Source of the DNA: Paraburkholderia nodosa DSM 21604 | Lineage (GTDB): Bacteria; Pseudomonadota; Gammaproteobacteria; Burkholderiales; Burkholderiaceae | Reading direction: 5' to 3' | Length of the DNA: 64,000 bases | NCBI RefSeq assembly: GCF_000519185.1 | Contig: NZ_JAFA01000011.1 | Coordinates: forward strand, 62,001 to 126,000 | In this document: positions 17,498 to 25,275 of the stretch, one piece after another | Position numbering within the stretch: position 1 is the stretch's first letter | How the letters are laid out: every line of letters starts with the position of its first letter | Translations under genes and position numbers: made by a program | Notes under the pieces: model-generated | Databases searched by the model: none | Seen by the model: only the letters and a program-made list of their open reading frames with translations | Told to the model about the DNA's origin: nothing

Positions 17498-19063
17498 TCA
17501 GTGCGCTGCCGAAGCCGCTGCACCCGCGTCCGCACCGCCGGCACGCTCGGGCCGCGTGATCCAGATGAGTGCGATCAGCACGATGAAGATCATCGAGGAA
17601 ATCCAGAACAGGTCGTTCACACCGAGCTGCGCGGCCTGCTGCGAGAGCATCCGGTCGAAGAGCCCATGCGCCTGCGAAGGATCGAGACCCGCGCCCTGGA
17701 ATTGCTGCATCGACTGGTTGAAGACCGGGTTGGTCGGCGTGGCCACTTCGTTCAGGCGCGCGTGGTGAAACGTCGTGCGGTGATCCCACGCCGTCTCGAA
17801 GATCGACGTGCCGATACCGCCGCACATGATCCGCACGAAGTTCGACAGGCCGGACGCCGCGGGGATACGGCTGCCCGGCAGCCCCGAAAGCGTGATGGAC
17901 ACGAGTGGAATGAACAGACCCGCCATGCCGATGCCCTGAATGAGCGTAGGCAGCGTGAGCGCCCACGTGTCCACGCCTGTCGTGTATTGCGAGCGCATCC
18001 AGAAGCATAGTGCGAACACGATGAAGGCTGTCGTCGCGATATAGCGCGGGTCGGTGCGCGGCAGGATCTTGCCCGTAATGGGCGAGAGCAGGATGGCGAA
18101 GAAGCCCACCGGCGCCATCACGAGTCCCGCGTCCGTTGCGGTGTAGCCGAGCGTGGTTTGCAGCCACAGCGGCAGCAGCACGAGATTGCCGAAATACAGC
18201 CCGTAGCCCACCGAAAGCGCAATCGTGCCTCCCGTGAAATTGCGCCGCGCGAAGAGCGACAGGTCGACCACAGGGTGATCCGCGGTCAGCTCCCACACCA
18301 CGAAGAACGCGAATGCGATCACGGCGGTGAGCGCCAGCACGACGACCGTGGTGGACGAGAACCAGTCGAGGTCCTTGCCCTTGTCGAGCATCACCTGCAG
18401 CGAGCCCACCCAGATGATGAGGAGCGCAAGACCCACGCCGTCGATCGGCGCCTTCTTCACGACCGAATCACGATTGCGGAAGATCATCCACGTGGCGAGC
18501 GCCGCGATGATGCCAACGGGGATGTTCACGTAGAAAATCCACGGCCACGAAATGTTGTCCGAGATCCAGCCGCCAAGAATCGGGCCGGCTACCGGCGCGA
18601 TCAGTGTGGTCATCGACCACATCGAGAGCGCCATGGGCGCCTTCGCGCGCGGATAGCTCGCGAGCAGCAGCGTTTGCGAAAGCGGGATCATCGGGCCGGC
18701 CACGGCGCCTTGCAGCACGCGCGAGGCGAGCAGGATGGGCAGCGTGGGTGCGAGGCCGCACATCCACGACGAGATCACGAACAGGATGATCGACGCCATG
18801 AAGAGGCGCACCTGGCCGATGCGGTCGGTGAGCCAGCCCGTGAGCGGCACCGAAATCGCGTTGGCCACCGCGAACGAAGTGATGACCCACGTGCCCTGGT
18901 CCGACGACACGCCGAGGTCGCCCGAGATCGACGGGATCGACACGTTCGCGATCGAGGTGTCGAGCACGTTCATGAACACCGCGAGCGACACCGCGATGGT
19001 GCCGATCACGAGTTGCGCGCCCTGTAGCGGCGGATGTGCGACGGGTTGTTGTGCTGCTGCCAT
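17498..19063 (-). CDS. emrB: MFS multidrug efflux transporter, DHA2/EmrB type
   Basis: This is the inner-membrane proton-driven drug exporter that would form a three-part pump with the adjacent EmrA and NodT proteins. The 521-aa protein starts at ATG 19063 behind AAGGA and has about 14 hydrophobic segments. Signatures are MNVLDTSIANVSIPSI in TM1 (motif D1 of the DHA2 family), GWLTDRIGQVRLF in the loop after TM2, and GPILGGWI in TM5 (motif C of antiporters). The gene is last in the marR-nodT-emrA-emrB operon, 110 bases after emrA. Substrates are not predictable. Confidence 0.92.
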   Translation of the reverse strand: MAAAQQPVAHPPLQGAQLVIGTIAVSLAVFMNVLDTSIANVSIPSISGDLGVSSDQGTWVITSFAVANAISVPLTGWLTDRIGQVRLFMASIILFVISSWMCGLAPTLPILLASRVLQGAVAGPMIPLSQTLLLASYPRAKAPMALSMWSMTTLIAPVAGPILGGWISDNISWPWIFYVNIPVGIIAALATWMIFRNRDSVVKKAPIDGVGLALLIIWVGSLQVMLDKGKDLDWFSSTTVVVLALTAVIAFAFFVVWELTADHPVVDLSLFARRNFTGGTIALSVGYGLYFGNLVLLPLWLQTTLGYTATDAGLVMAPVGFFAILLSPITGKILPRTDPRYIATTAFIVFALCFWMRSQYTTGVDTWALTLPTLIQGIGMAGLFIPLVSITLSGLPGSRIPAASGLSNFVRIMCGGIGTSIFETAWDHRTTFHHARLNEVATPTNPVFNQSMQQFQGAGLDPSQAHGLFDRMLSQQAAQLGVNDLFWISSMIFIVLIALIWITRPERAGGADAGAAASAAH

Positions 19064-19173
19064 TGCGTCCTTTCTTGTTGACCTGTTTGAGGCAACACGA
19101 AGCAAAGCGGCGCGGGCTGAGGATCAGCCCGCGCCGGCGCTTGCGAGTGCTTTTATCAGGGCTTCGATCAGCC

Positions 19174-20442
19174 TTACGCGCCCGGCTTCGCCGAGTGAGC
19201 GGACGACACCTGCGCCTTGGCGGCTGCGTTGCCGGTCGCGCTGCTGGCGTTGTTGCTAGCCGCCTTGTGCGCATTCGGACCGGCGTTTTCGGCGATGATG
19301 CGCGCGATTTCCGCATCGGCTTCTGCGCCGTACTTGGCGAACACATCGGTCTCGTAGACGGTGTTCTGCGCATTGCCGAGCTGCGAGCCCGAATCGTTGC
19401 GGATGCTCACGTCCACCTGCATCGAGAGGCCGATACGCAGCGGGTGCTTCTGCAGGTCTTCGGGATCGAGCGAGATACGCACTGGCAGGCGCTGCACCAC
19501 CTTGATCCAGTTACCCGTCGCGTTCTGCGCGGGCAGCAGCGAGAAGGCCGAGCCCGTGCCCGCCGAGAAGCCCACCACCTTGCCGTGATAGACGACCGAC
19601 GAGCCATACACGTCGGCCGTCATCTCGACCGGCTGGCCGATGCGCATGTGCTTGAGCTGCACTTCCTTGAAGTTGGCGTCGACCCACAGCGAGTTCAGCG
19701 GCACCACCGACATCAGCGGATTGCCCGGCGAGACGCGCTGGCCCACCTGCACCGAGCGCTTGGCCACGTAGCCGGTAACGGGCGCGGGCAGCGTGTTGCG
19801 CGCATTCGCCAGATAGGCGTCGCGCACCTTGGCGGCGGCGGCCTCCACGTTCGGGTGATTGGCGATGGTGGTGTTCGCGGTCAGCGCGCGGTTCGCGGCG
19901 AGCTGCTGCTGCGAGGCTTCGAGCGCGGCTTCGGCACTGCGCACGGCGTCGCGGGCGTGCGAAATCTCTTCCTGCGAGACGGCGCCCGTCTGCGCGACCT
20001 GCATGCGGCGGCGCAGGTCGTCCTGCGCACGCGAGAGGTCGGACTGACGCTGCGCGACTTGCGCTTCGTACTGGCTGTCGTCGGCGAAGAGGCCGCGCAC
20101 CTGGCGCACCGTCTGCGCGAGCTGCGCTTCCGTTTGCTCGAGCGTGACGCGCGCGTCGGCCGGGTCGAGCAGCACGAGCGGGTCGCCGACGTTCACCGTT
20201 TGCGTATCGTCCGCTTTCAGTGCGATCACCGTGCCGGTGACCTGCGGCGTGATCTGTACGACGTTGCCGTTCACGTAGGCGTCGTCCGTGCTTTCGGTAA
20301 AGCGCGCGACGAGGAAGTAGTACAGGCCGTATGCAACGGCTGCAATCACGATCACGAGGACAAGCAGCGTCATCATGCGCTTGCGCTTGCCGCTGTTCGC
20401 GTTCGGCTGCGGATTGGCCGCCGGCTGCTGGGGGGTGCTCAT
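19174..20442 (-). CDS. emrA: HlyD-family periplasmic adaptor subunit (EmrA)
   Basis: This protein links EmrB to the outer-membrane channel. The 422-aa protein has a short cytoplasmic N-terminus, one transmembrane helix (about residues 23-45) and the membrane-fusion fold: TDDAYVNGNVVQITPQVTG at the start of the first half-barrel, an alpha-hairpin region (about 95-205) and LPAPVTGYVAKRSVQVGQRV in the second half. The Ala/Asn/Ser-rich tail after about residue 390 is extra. GGAGATCC precedes ATG 20442. It sits 65 bases after nodT. Confidence 0.93.
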   Translation of the reverse strand: MSTPQQPAANPQPNANSGKRKRMMTLLVLVIVIAAVAYGLYYFLVARFTESTDDAYVNGNVVQITPQVTGTVIALKADDTQTVNVGDPLVLLDPADARVTLEQTEAQLAQTVRQVRGLFADDSQYEAQVAQRQSDLSRAQDDLRRRMQVAQTGAVSQEEISHARDAVRSAEAALEASQQQLAANRALTANTTIANHPNVEAAAAKVRDAYLANARNTLPAPVTGYVAKRSVQVGQRVSPGNPLMSVVPLNSLWVDANFKEVQLKHMRIGQPVEMTADVYGSSVVYHGKVVGFSAGTGSAFSLLPAQNATGNWIKVVQRLPVRISLDPEDLQKHPLRIGLSMQVDVSIRNDSGSQLGNAQNTVYETDVFAKYGAEADAEIARIIAENAGPNAHKAASNNASSATGNAAAKAQVSSAHSAKPGA

Positions 20443-20507
20443 GGAAGGATCTCCGGATGCTTGCGTGCTGTTCGTTCAGTTTTTGATGTTCGTGTGCTGC
20501 CCGGCGC

Positions 20508-22109
20508 TCAATTCGACGCAGGCGCAGCGTTGGCCGCGCTCGTCGATGCCGCCGCGTTCTGCGGCGAGCGCGTACCGCGCCACGGGGCGCCGTTCACGTC
20601 GCTCTGGCCGCGTGCTTCGCTGCCGACTTCGGCGGGCGGCGTGAGCCCCGCGCCTTGCGCTTCGAAGCCGCCGCCAAGCGACTTGATGAGCGCCATCTGC
20701 TGGTCGCGGCGCTGCGCCTTCAGGTTCGACACCGTCTGCTCCGCGGCGAGGCGGTTCTGGTCGGCGGTGAGCACCTGAAGCTGCTCGGAGAGTCCCGCCT
20801 TGTAGCGGATTACCGCGAGCTGCCAGGCCTTGGTCGACGCGTCGAGCGCGCGATCGGCGTCCACCAGTTGCCTGTCGGCCGAGTGGATCGTCGACACGTT
20901 GGTCGCCACGTCCTGGAACGCGCCGATGAGCGTCTGGTTGTAGTTCGCCACATCGAGCTCGAAGTCGGCGTAGCGGCCCTTCAGTTGCGCGCGCAACGCG
21001 CCCGCGTCGAAGAGCGGCAAGTGCACGGCCGGGCCGATATTCATCTGGCGGCTCGTGAAGTTCAGGAATTTGCCCCAGCCGAACGCGTCGAAGCCGAAGC
21101 CGGCTGCGAGGTTCACGTCGGGATAGAACTCGGCCTTGGCTTCCTTCACGTCGTGCATCGCGGCTTCCACCTGCCAGCGCGCGGCGACGATGTCGGGGCG
21201 GCGCGCGAGCAGGTCGGCGGGCAGGTTGTCGGGCAGGGCGACGTTGGCGACCGGGTTGAGCACCGGTTGCGCGATTTGCAGGCCGCGGTCCGGGCCCTTG
21301 CCGAGCAGCGCGCCGAGCTGATAGCGCACGGATTCGATCTGGCCGTCGATCTGCGAGAGGTTCGCCTGGCTCGTCGCGATGTTGCCGTTCGCGGTCTGTT
21401 TCTCGACGTTGGTGTCGAGGCCCGCCACCACGCGGCCGTCCGTGATCGTACCGATGGTCTTGCGGTTGTCGATCTCGTGCACGGCGATGTCGCGCAGCTC
21501 GTAGAGCTGGGCGAGCTGGTTGTACGTGCGCGCAACCGACGAGGCGAGCGTGATGCGCGCCTGCTGCATGTCCGCCTCGGCGGCACGCTGCGTGGAAACC
21601 GCTTGCGCGAGGCGCTGGCGGTTCTTGCCCCAGAGGTCCAGATCCCACGAGGCGCTGGCGAGCACGTTGTTCTCGCTATACCAGGTGCCGCCGTACGGGG
21701 GCGGGAAAAGGGCGTTGGCCGAGTACAGCTCGCGGGTCCACGAATAGCTCAGGTTGGCCTTCGGGAAGAGCGCCGAGCGCGAGGTTTCGATATACGACGA
21801 CGCCTTGGCGAGGCGCGCCTGCGCCTGAGCGATGCTCGGGCTGCCTTCGAGCGCCTCATCGATCAGTTTGGGCAACTGCGGGTCGCCGAACTGGTTCGCC
21901 CAGTCGAGCGTCGGCCACTGGCCGCCTTGCGACGGAATGCTCTGCGAGCTTTCGAACTGCTGCGGCTGATCGATGGTCTTGTCGCTCTTGATGCCGATGT
22001 AGTTCGCGCAACCCGCAAGGGCGAGCGCCGCGACCGCGGCGGCGACCGCCGCCCGGCAGGACAGTGCCCGCACGGCCGGAACAGGCGCAAACTCGGTTTG
22101 GGATTTCAT
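20508..22109 (-). CDS. Outer-membrane efflux lipoprotein of the NodT/OprM family
   Basis: This is the TolC-like outer-membrane channel of the efflux system. From ATG 22109 (after GAGACGAGCA) the protein has 533 aa and a lipoprotein signal with a lipobox ALAGC, so it is anchored by a lipidated Cys. Two OEP repeats follow: PSIAQAQARLAKASSYIETS in the first and RRPDIVAARWQVEAAM near the middle. An upstream in-frame ATG at 22199, which overlaps the marR stop as TGATG, would add 30 residues but gives an unlikely signal. The C-terminal 50 residues are Ala-rich. Confidence 0.92.
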   Translation of the reverse strand: MKSQTEFAPVPAVRALSCRAAVAAAVAALALAGCANYIGIKSDKTIDQPQQFESSQSIPSQGGQWPTLDWANQFGDPQLPKLIDEALEGSPSIAQAQARLAKASSYIETSRSALFPKANLSYSWTRELYSANALFPPPYGGTWYSENNVLASASWDLDLWGKNRQRLAQAVSTQRAAEADMQQARITLASSVARTYNQLAQLYELRDIAVHEIDNRKTIGTITDGRVVAGLDTNVEKQTANGNIATSQANLSQIDGQIESVRYQLGALLGKGPDRGLQIAQPVLNPVANVALPDNLPADLLARRPDIVAARWQVEAAMHDVKEAKAEFYPDVNLAAGFGFDAFGWGKFLNFTSRQMNIGPAVHLPLFDAGALRAQLKGRYADFELDVANYNQTLIGAFQDVATNVSTIHSADRQLVDADRALDASTKAWQLAVIRYKAGLSEQLQVLTADQNRLAAEQTVSNLKAQRRDQQMALIKSLGGGFEAQGAGLTPPAEVGSEARGQSDVNGAPWRGTRSPQNAAASTSAANAAPASN

Positions 22110-22198
22110 TGCTCGTCTCGATGCGTGAGAGTGTGTGGTGATACTGGACGATGCAGCTATTTTCTTGTTCGGCGATTTCAAATTTGCTTGCCCCGTCA

Positions 22199-22702
22199 TC
22201 AATTCTCGGACGGATTCGGGTTCGAACTCTGGCTAGCTTCGCAGCTATTCGAAAGGATCCGCCGCAACATGCTCTTCAGGAAGCCGACTTCCTCAGGCGT
22301 GAATCCGGCGGAGAGATGCTCCGTGACGCTGCGGAAAATCGCCGGCATGCGCGCGGCGATGGCAAGGCCCTCGGGTGTGAGCGCGAGGCGTACCGCGCGG
22401 CGGTCTTCGGAGCTGCGCACGCGCTTCAGGAGCCCGCGCTTCTCCAGCCGGTCGACCAGGCGTGTGACGGCGCTCGCGTCGATGCCGTACTCGCGGGCGA
22501 GTTCGGCCGCGAGTGTGCATTTGCCGGTCGCCACCATAAAGAGGATGCTGGCCTGCTGGCTCGTAACGCCGAGTTCGGCGACGGCGCGCTGGGTGACCAT
22601 GTTCGACATGGTCGATTTCACCCGCGAGATCAGGTAGCCGACGCTTTCGCCGAGGTCGTAGTCGCGAACTTCGGGCGGGGGCGTGGGAGTCGGATCCGTC
22701 AT
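22199..22702 (-). CDS. MarR-family transcriptional regulator of the efflux operon
   Basis: A 167-aa winged-helix repressor. The recognition region is QQASILFMVATGKCTLAAEL and GIDASAVTRLVDRLEKRGLLKR, followed by the wing RSSEDRRAVRLALTPEGLA. It is the first gene of the efflux operon and its stop is close to the NodT gene, so it probably represses itself and the pump. A consensus-like promoter (22739-22767) with an overlapping inverted repeat (22764-22800) lies just upstream and is the likely operator. The inducer is unknown, but MarR proteins with this neighbourhood usually answer to phenolic or other lipophilic compounds. Confidence 0.92.
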   Translation of the reverse strand: MTDPTPTPPPEVRDYDLGESVGYLISRVKSTMSNMVTQRAVAELGVTSQQASILFMVATGKCTLAAELAREYGIDASAVTRLVDRLEKRGLLKRVRSSEDRRAVRLALTPEGLAIAARMPAIFRSVTEHLSAGFTPEEVGFLKSMLRRILSNSCEASQSSNPNPSEN

Positions 22703-22738
22703 GATTCTGCTGCGACTGCAATGGTTGACCAGGCAGGG

Positions 22739-22767
22739 ATTATAGGGGCGGTTAGTTGACGCGGCAA
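22739..22767 (-). promoter_or_regulatory. Sigma-70 promoter of the marR-nodT-emrAB operon
   Basis: On the minus strand, TTGCCG (22767-22762), a 17-base spacer and a perfect TATAAT (22744-22739) lie 37 bases upstream of the marR start. Confidence 0.75.
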
Positions 22768-22800
22768 GGTTTATTCTGCCTTTGCCGAGAAACCTTTGCA
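22764..22800. promoter_or_regulatory. Candidate MarR operator overlapping the -35 box
   Basis: An imperfect inverted repeat, GCAAGGTTT at 22764-22772 and AAACCTTTGC at 22790-22799, overlaps the -35 element of the marR promoter. The two arms differ by one inserted base. Position and symmetry fit autorepression by MarR. Confidence 0.45.
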
Positions 22801-22958
22801 GAGTAGGGGCTTAATCCGGCCCCATGGGCATGAGAAAATACGGCGTGGACGGCGCGCCGCGGCGCCCGTTACATCTTTGCCCGCGTTGCGCCGTTGCGAC
22901 GCCGGCCACCCCGATCCAGGGTGCCCCCTTATATGCGCAAGATCAATTCATCTGCGCG

Positions 22959-22967
22959 TGCTACAAT
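22959..22967 (+). promoter_or_regulatory. Candidate extended -10 promoter for typA
   Basis: TGCTACAAT is an extended -10 element 145 bases before the typA start. There is no clear -35 hexamer. Together with the marR promoter region it is all I see in the 409-base gap 22703-23111. Confidence 0.4.
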
Positions 22968-23111
22968 TTCAGGTTCCCAAAAGTGCGTCATCGCAGCGAT
23001 GCTGAATTGACCCGCCGGCAGTAATCCGGGGCGGATCGAAGCGGCGGCCGCGCGCCCTCGCCGGGCCTGCCAGCAGGCATGCGCGGCGCACTCAACTGTA
23101 CCCAGGTTCCT

Positions 23112-24938
23112 ATGTCCCGCGCTCTTCGCAACATCGCCATCATTGCCCACGTCGACCACGGCAAGACCACGCTCGTCGACCAACTGCTGCGCCAGTCCGG
23201 CACCTTCCGCGACAACCAGCAGATCGCCGAACGCGTCATGGACTCGAACGACATCGAAAAAGAGCGCGGGATCACGATTCTCGCGAAGAACTGCGCGGTC
23301 GAGTACGAAGGCACCCACATCAACATCGTCGACACCCCGGGCCACGCCGACTTCGGCGGCGAAGTGGAGCGCGTGCTCTCGATGGTCGACTCGGTGCTGC
23401 TGCTCGTCGACGCCGTGGAAGGCCCGATGCCGCAAACGCGCTTCGTCACCAAGAAGGCGCTCGCGCTCGGCCTGAAGCCGATCGTCGTCGTCAACAAGAT
23501 CGACCGTCCGGGCGCCCGTATCGACTGGGTGATCAACCAGACCTTCGACCTGTTCGACAAGCTCGGCGCGACCGAAGAGCAGCTCGACTTCCCGGTGGTG
23601 TACGCCTCGGGCCTGAACGGCTACGCGTCGCTCTCCGACGACGCGCGCGAAGGCGACATGCGTCCGCTGTTCGAGGCGATCCTCGAACACGTGCCGGTGC
23701 GCGACGCCGATCCGGAAGGTCCGCTCCAGCTGCAGATCACGTCGCTCGACTATTCGACCTACGTCGGCCGTATCGGCGTGGGCCGTATCAAGCGCGGCCG
23801 CATCAAGCCGGGTCAGCCGGTGGCACTGCGCTTCGGTCCGGACGGCGAGGTGATGAACCGCAAGATCAACCAGGTGCTGTCGTTCAGCGGCCTCGAGCGC
23901 GTGCAGGTCGAATCGGCTGAAGCCGGCGACATCGTGCTGATCAACGGCATCGAAGACATCGGCATCGGCGCGACGATCTGCGCGGTCGACACCCCCGAAG
24001 CCCTGCCGATGATCACGGTGGACGAGCCCACGCTGACGATGAACTTCCTCGTCAACTCGTCGCCGCTCGCCGGCCGCGAAGGCAAGTTCGTGACGAGCCG
24101 CCAGATCCGCGACCGTCTCACGAAGGAGCTGAACCACAACGTCGCGCTGCGCGTGAAGGACACCGGCGACGAAACCACGTTCGAAGTGTCGGGCCGTGGC
24201 GAACTGCACCTCACGATCCTGATCGAAAACATGCGCCGCGAGGGCTACGAGCTGGCCGTGTCGCGTCCGCGCGTGGTGTTGCACGAAGTCGACGGCGTGA
24301 AGCAGGAGCCGTACGAAATGCTGACCGTGGACGTCGAAGACGGCCACCAGGGCGGCGTGATGGAAGAACTGGGCCGCCGCAAGGGCGAAATGCTCGACAT
24401 GGCGTCGGACAGCCGCGGCCGCACGCGTCTCGAGTACCGCATTCCGGCCCGCGGCCTGATCGGCTTCCAGGGCGAGTTCATGACGCTCACGCGCGGCACG
24501 GGTCTCATGAGCCACGTGTTCGACGCCTACGGCCCGATCAAGGAAGGCACGCTCGGCGAGCGCCGCAACGGCGTGCTGATCTCGCAGGACGACGGCGCCG
24601 CTGTCGCCTACGCACTGTGGAAGCTGCAGGACCGCGGCCGCATGTTCGTGAAGCCGGGCGACGCGTTGTACGAAGGCATGATCATCGGCATTCACAGCCG
24701 CGACAACGACCTCGTCGTGAACCCGATCAAGGGCAAGCAGCTCACCAACGTGCGCGCCTCGGGCACCGACGAAGCCGTGCGCCTCGTGCCGCCGATCCAG
24801 ATGTCGCTCGAATACGCCGTGGAATTCATCGACGACGACGAACTCGTGGAAGTCACGCCGCAGTCGATCCGTCTGCGCAAGCGTCACCTCAAAGAGCACG
24901 AGCGTCGCCGCGCGAGCCGCGAAGGCGCTGCCGAGTAA
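23112..24938 (+). CDS. typA: Ribosome-associated GTPase TypA/BipA
   Basis: BipA is a translational GTPase related to EF-G that takes part in 50S assembly and stress responses. The protein has 608 aa from ATG 23112; an upstream in-frame start would add an unlikely leader. The G domain carries [12 protein letters not shown], the switch [21 protein letters not shown] and NKIDRPGAR. The C-terminal half shows the BipA-specific [14 protein letters not shown] and [17 protein letters not shown]. It is monocistronic with a terminator just downstream. Confidence 0.96.
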   Translation: MSRALRNIAIIAHVDHGKTTLVDQLLRQSGTFRDNQQIAERVMDSNDIEKERGITILAKNCAVEYEGTHINIVDTPGHADFGGEVERVLSMVDSVLLLVDAVEGPMPQTRFVTKKALALGLKPIVVVNKIDRPGARIDWVINQTFDLFDKLGATEEQLDFPVVYASGLNGYASLSDDAREGDMRPLFEAILEHVPVRDADPEGPLQLQITSLDYSTYVGRIGVGRIKRGRIKPGQPVALRFGPDGEVMNRKINQVLSFSGLERVQVESAEAGDIVLINGIEDIGIGATICAVDTPEALPMITVDEPTLTMNFLVNSSPLAGREGKFVTSRQIRDRLTKELNHNVALRVKDTGDETTFEVSGRGELHLTILIENMRREGYELAVSRPRVVLHEVDGVKQEPYEMLTVDVEDGHQGGVMEELGRRKGEMLDMASDSRGRTRLEYRIPARGLIGFQGEFMTLTRGTGLMSHVFDAYGPIKEGTLGERRNGVLISQDDGAAVAYALWKLQDRGRMFVKPGDALYEGMIIGIHSRDNDLVVNPIKGKQLTNVRASGTDEAVRLVPPIQMSLEYAVEFIDDDELVEVTPQSIRLRKRHLKEHERRRASREGAAE

Positions 24939-24987
24939 TTTGCAGTCACCGCTTTTTTCCGCACTGCAATGCAAACAGAAATACAGG

Positions 24988-25016
24988 AAAGCCGCCGCTT
25001 TACGGGCGGCTTTTTT
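24988..25016 (+). terminator. Rho-independent terminator of typA
   Basis: GCCGCC (24991-24996) pairs with GGCGGC (25005-25010) and is followed by six T (25011-25016), 50 bases after the typA stop. Confidence 0.85.
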
Positions 25017-25131
25017 GCGTCTGGCGGGGATTGCATTGCGGTGCAGGAAGAGAGCATTGCGAACGCCGCAAAAGCCCATATAAAAAGGGTTTGCGCGTGA
25101 TGTTCGGTCGCATTGCATCCTGTGGCGAGAT

Positions 25132-25149
25132 GCGCATATGCGCTATACT
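25132..25149 (+). promoter_or_regulatory. Palindrome next to a -10-like box upstream of odhA
   Basis: The perfect 12-bp palindrome GCGCATATGCGC (25132-25143) abuts TATACT (25144-25149), a good -10 element. No convincing -35 is seen, which would suit an activator- or repressor-controlled promoter. It is the only notable feature in the rest of the 337-base gap 24939-25275. Confidence 0.35.
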
Positions 25150-25275
25150 CCGCGGATGCATGATTTAGGTCCTTCCAAGCAGACTTGATTCGCAATCCGC
25201 TAAACGGTCAGGCCGTGGCGCGGAAGGTTGAGTAACCCGCTATTTCTCGAGAAACTCGAAGAAAGGTGAGCGTAA

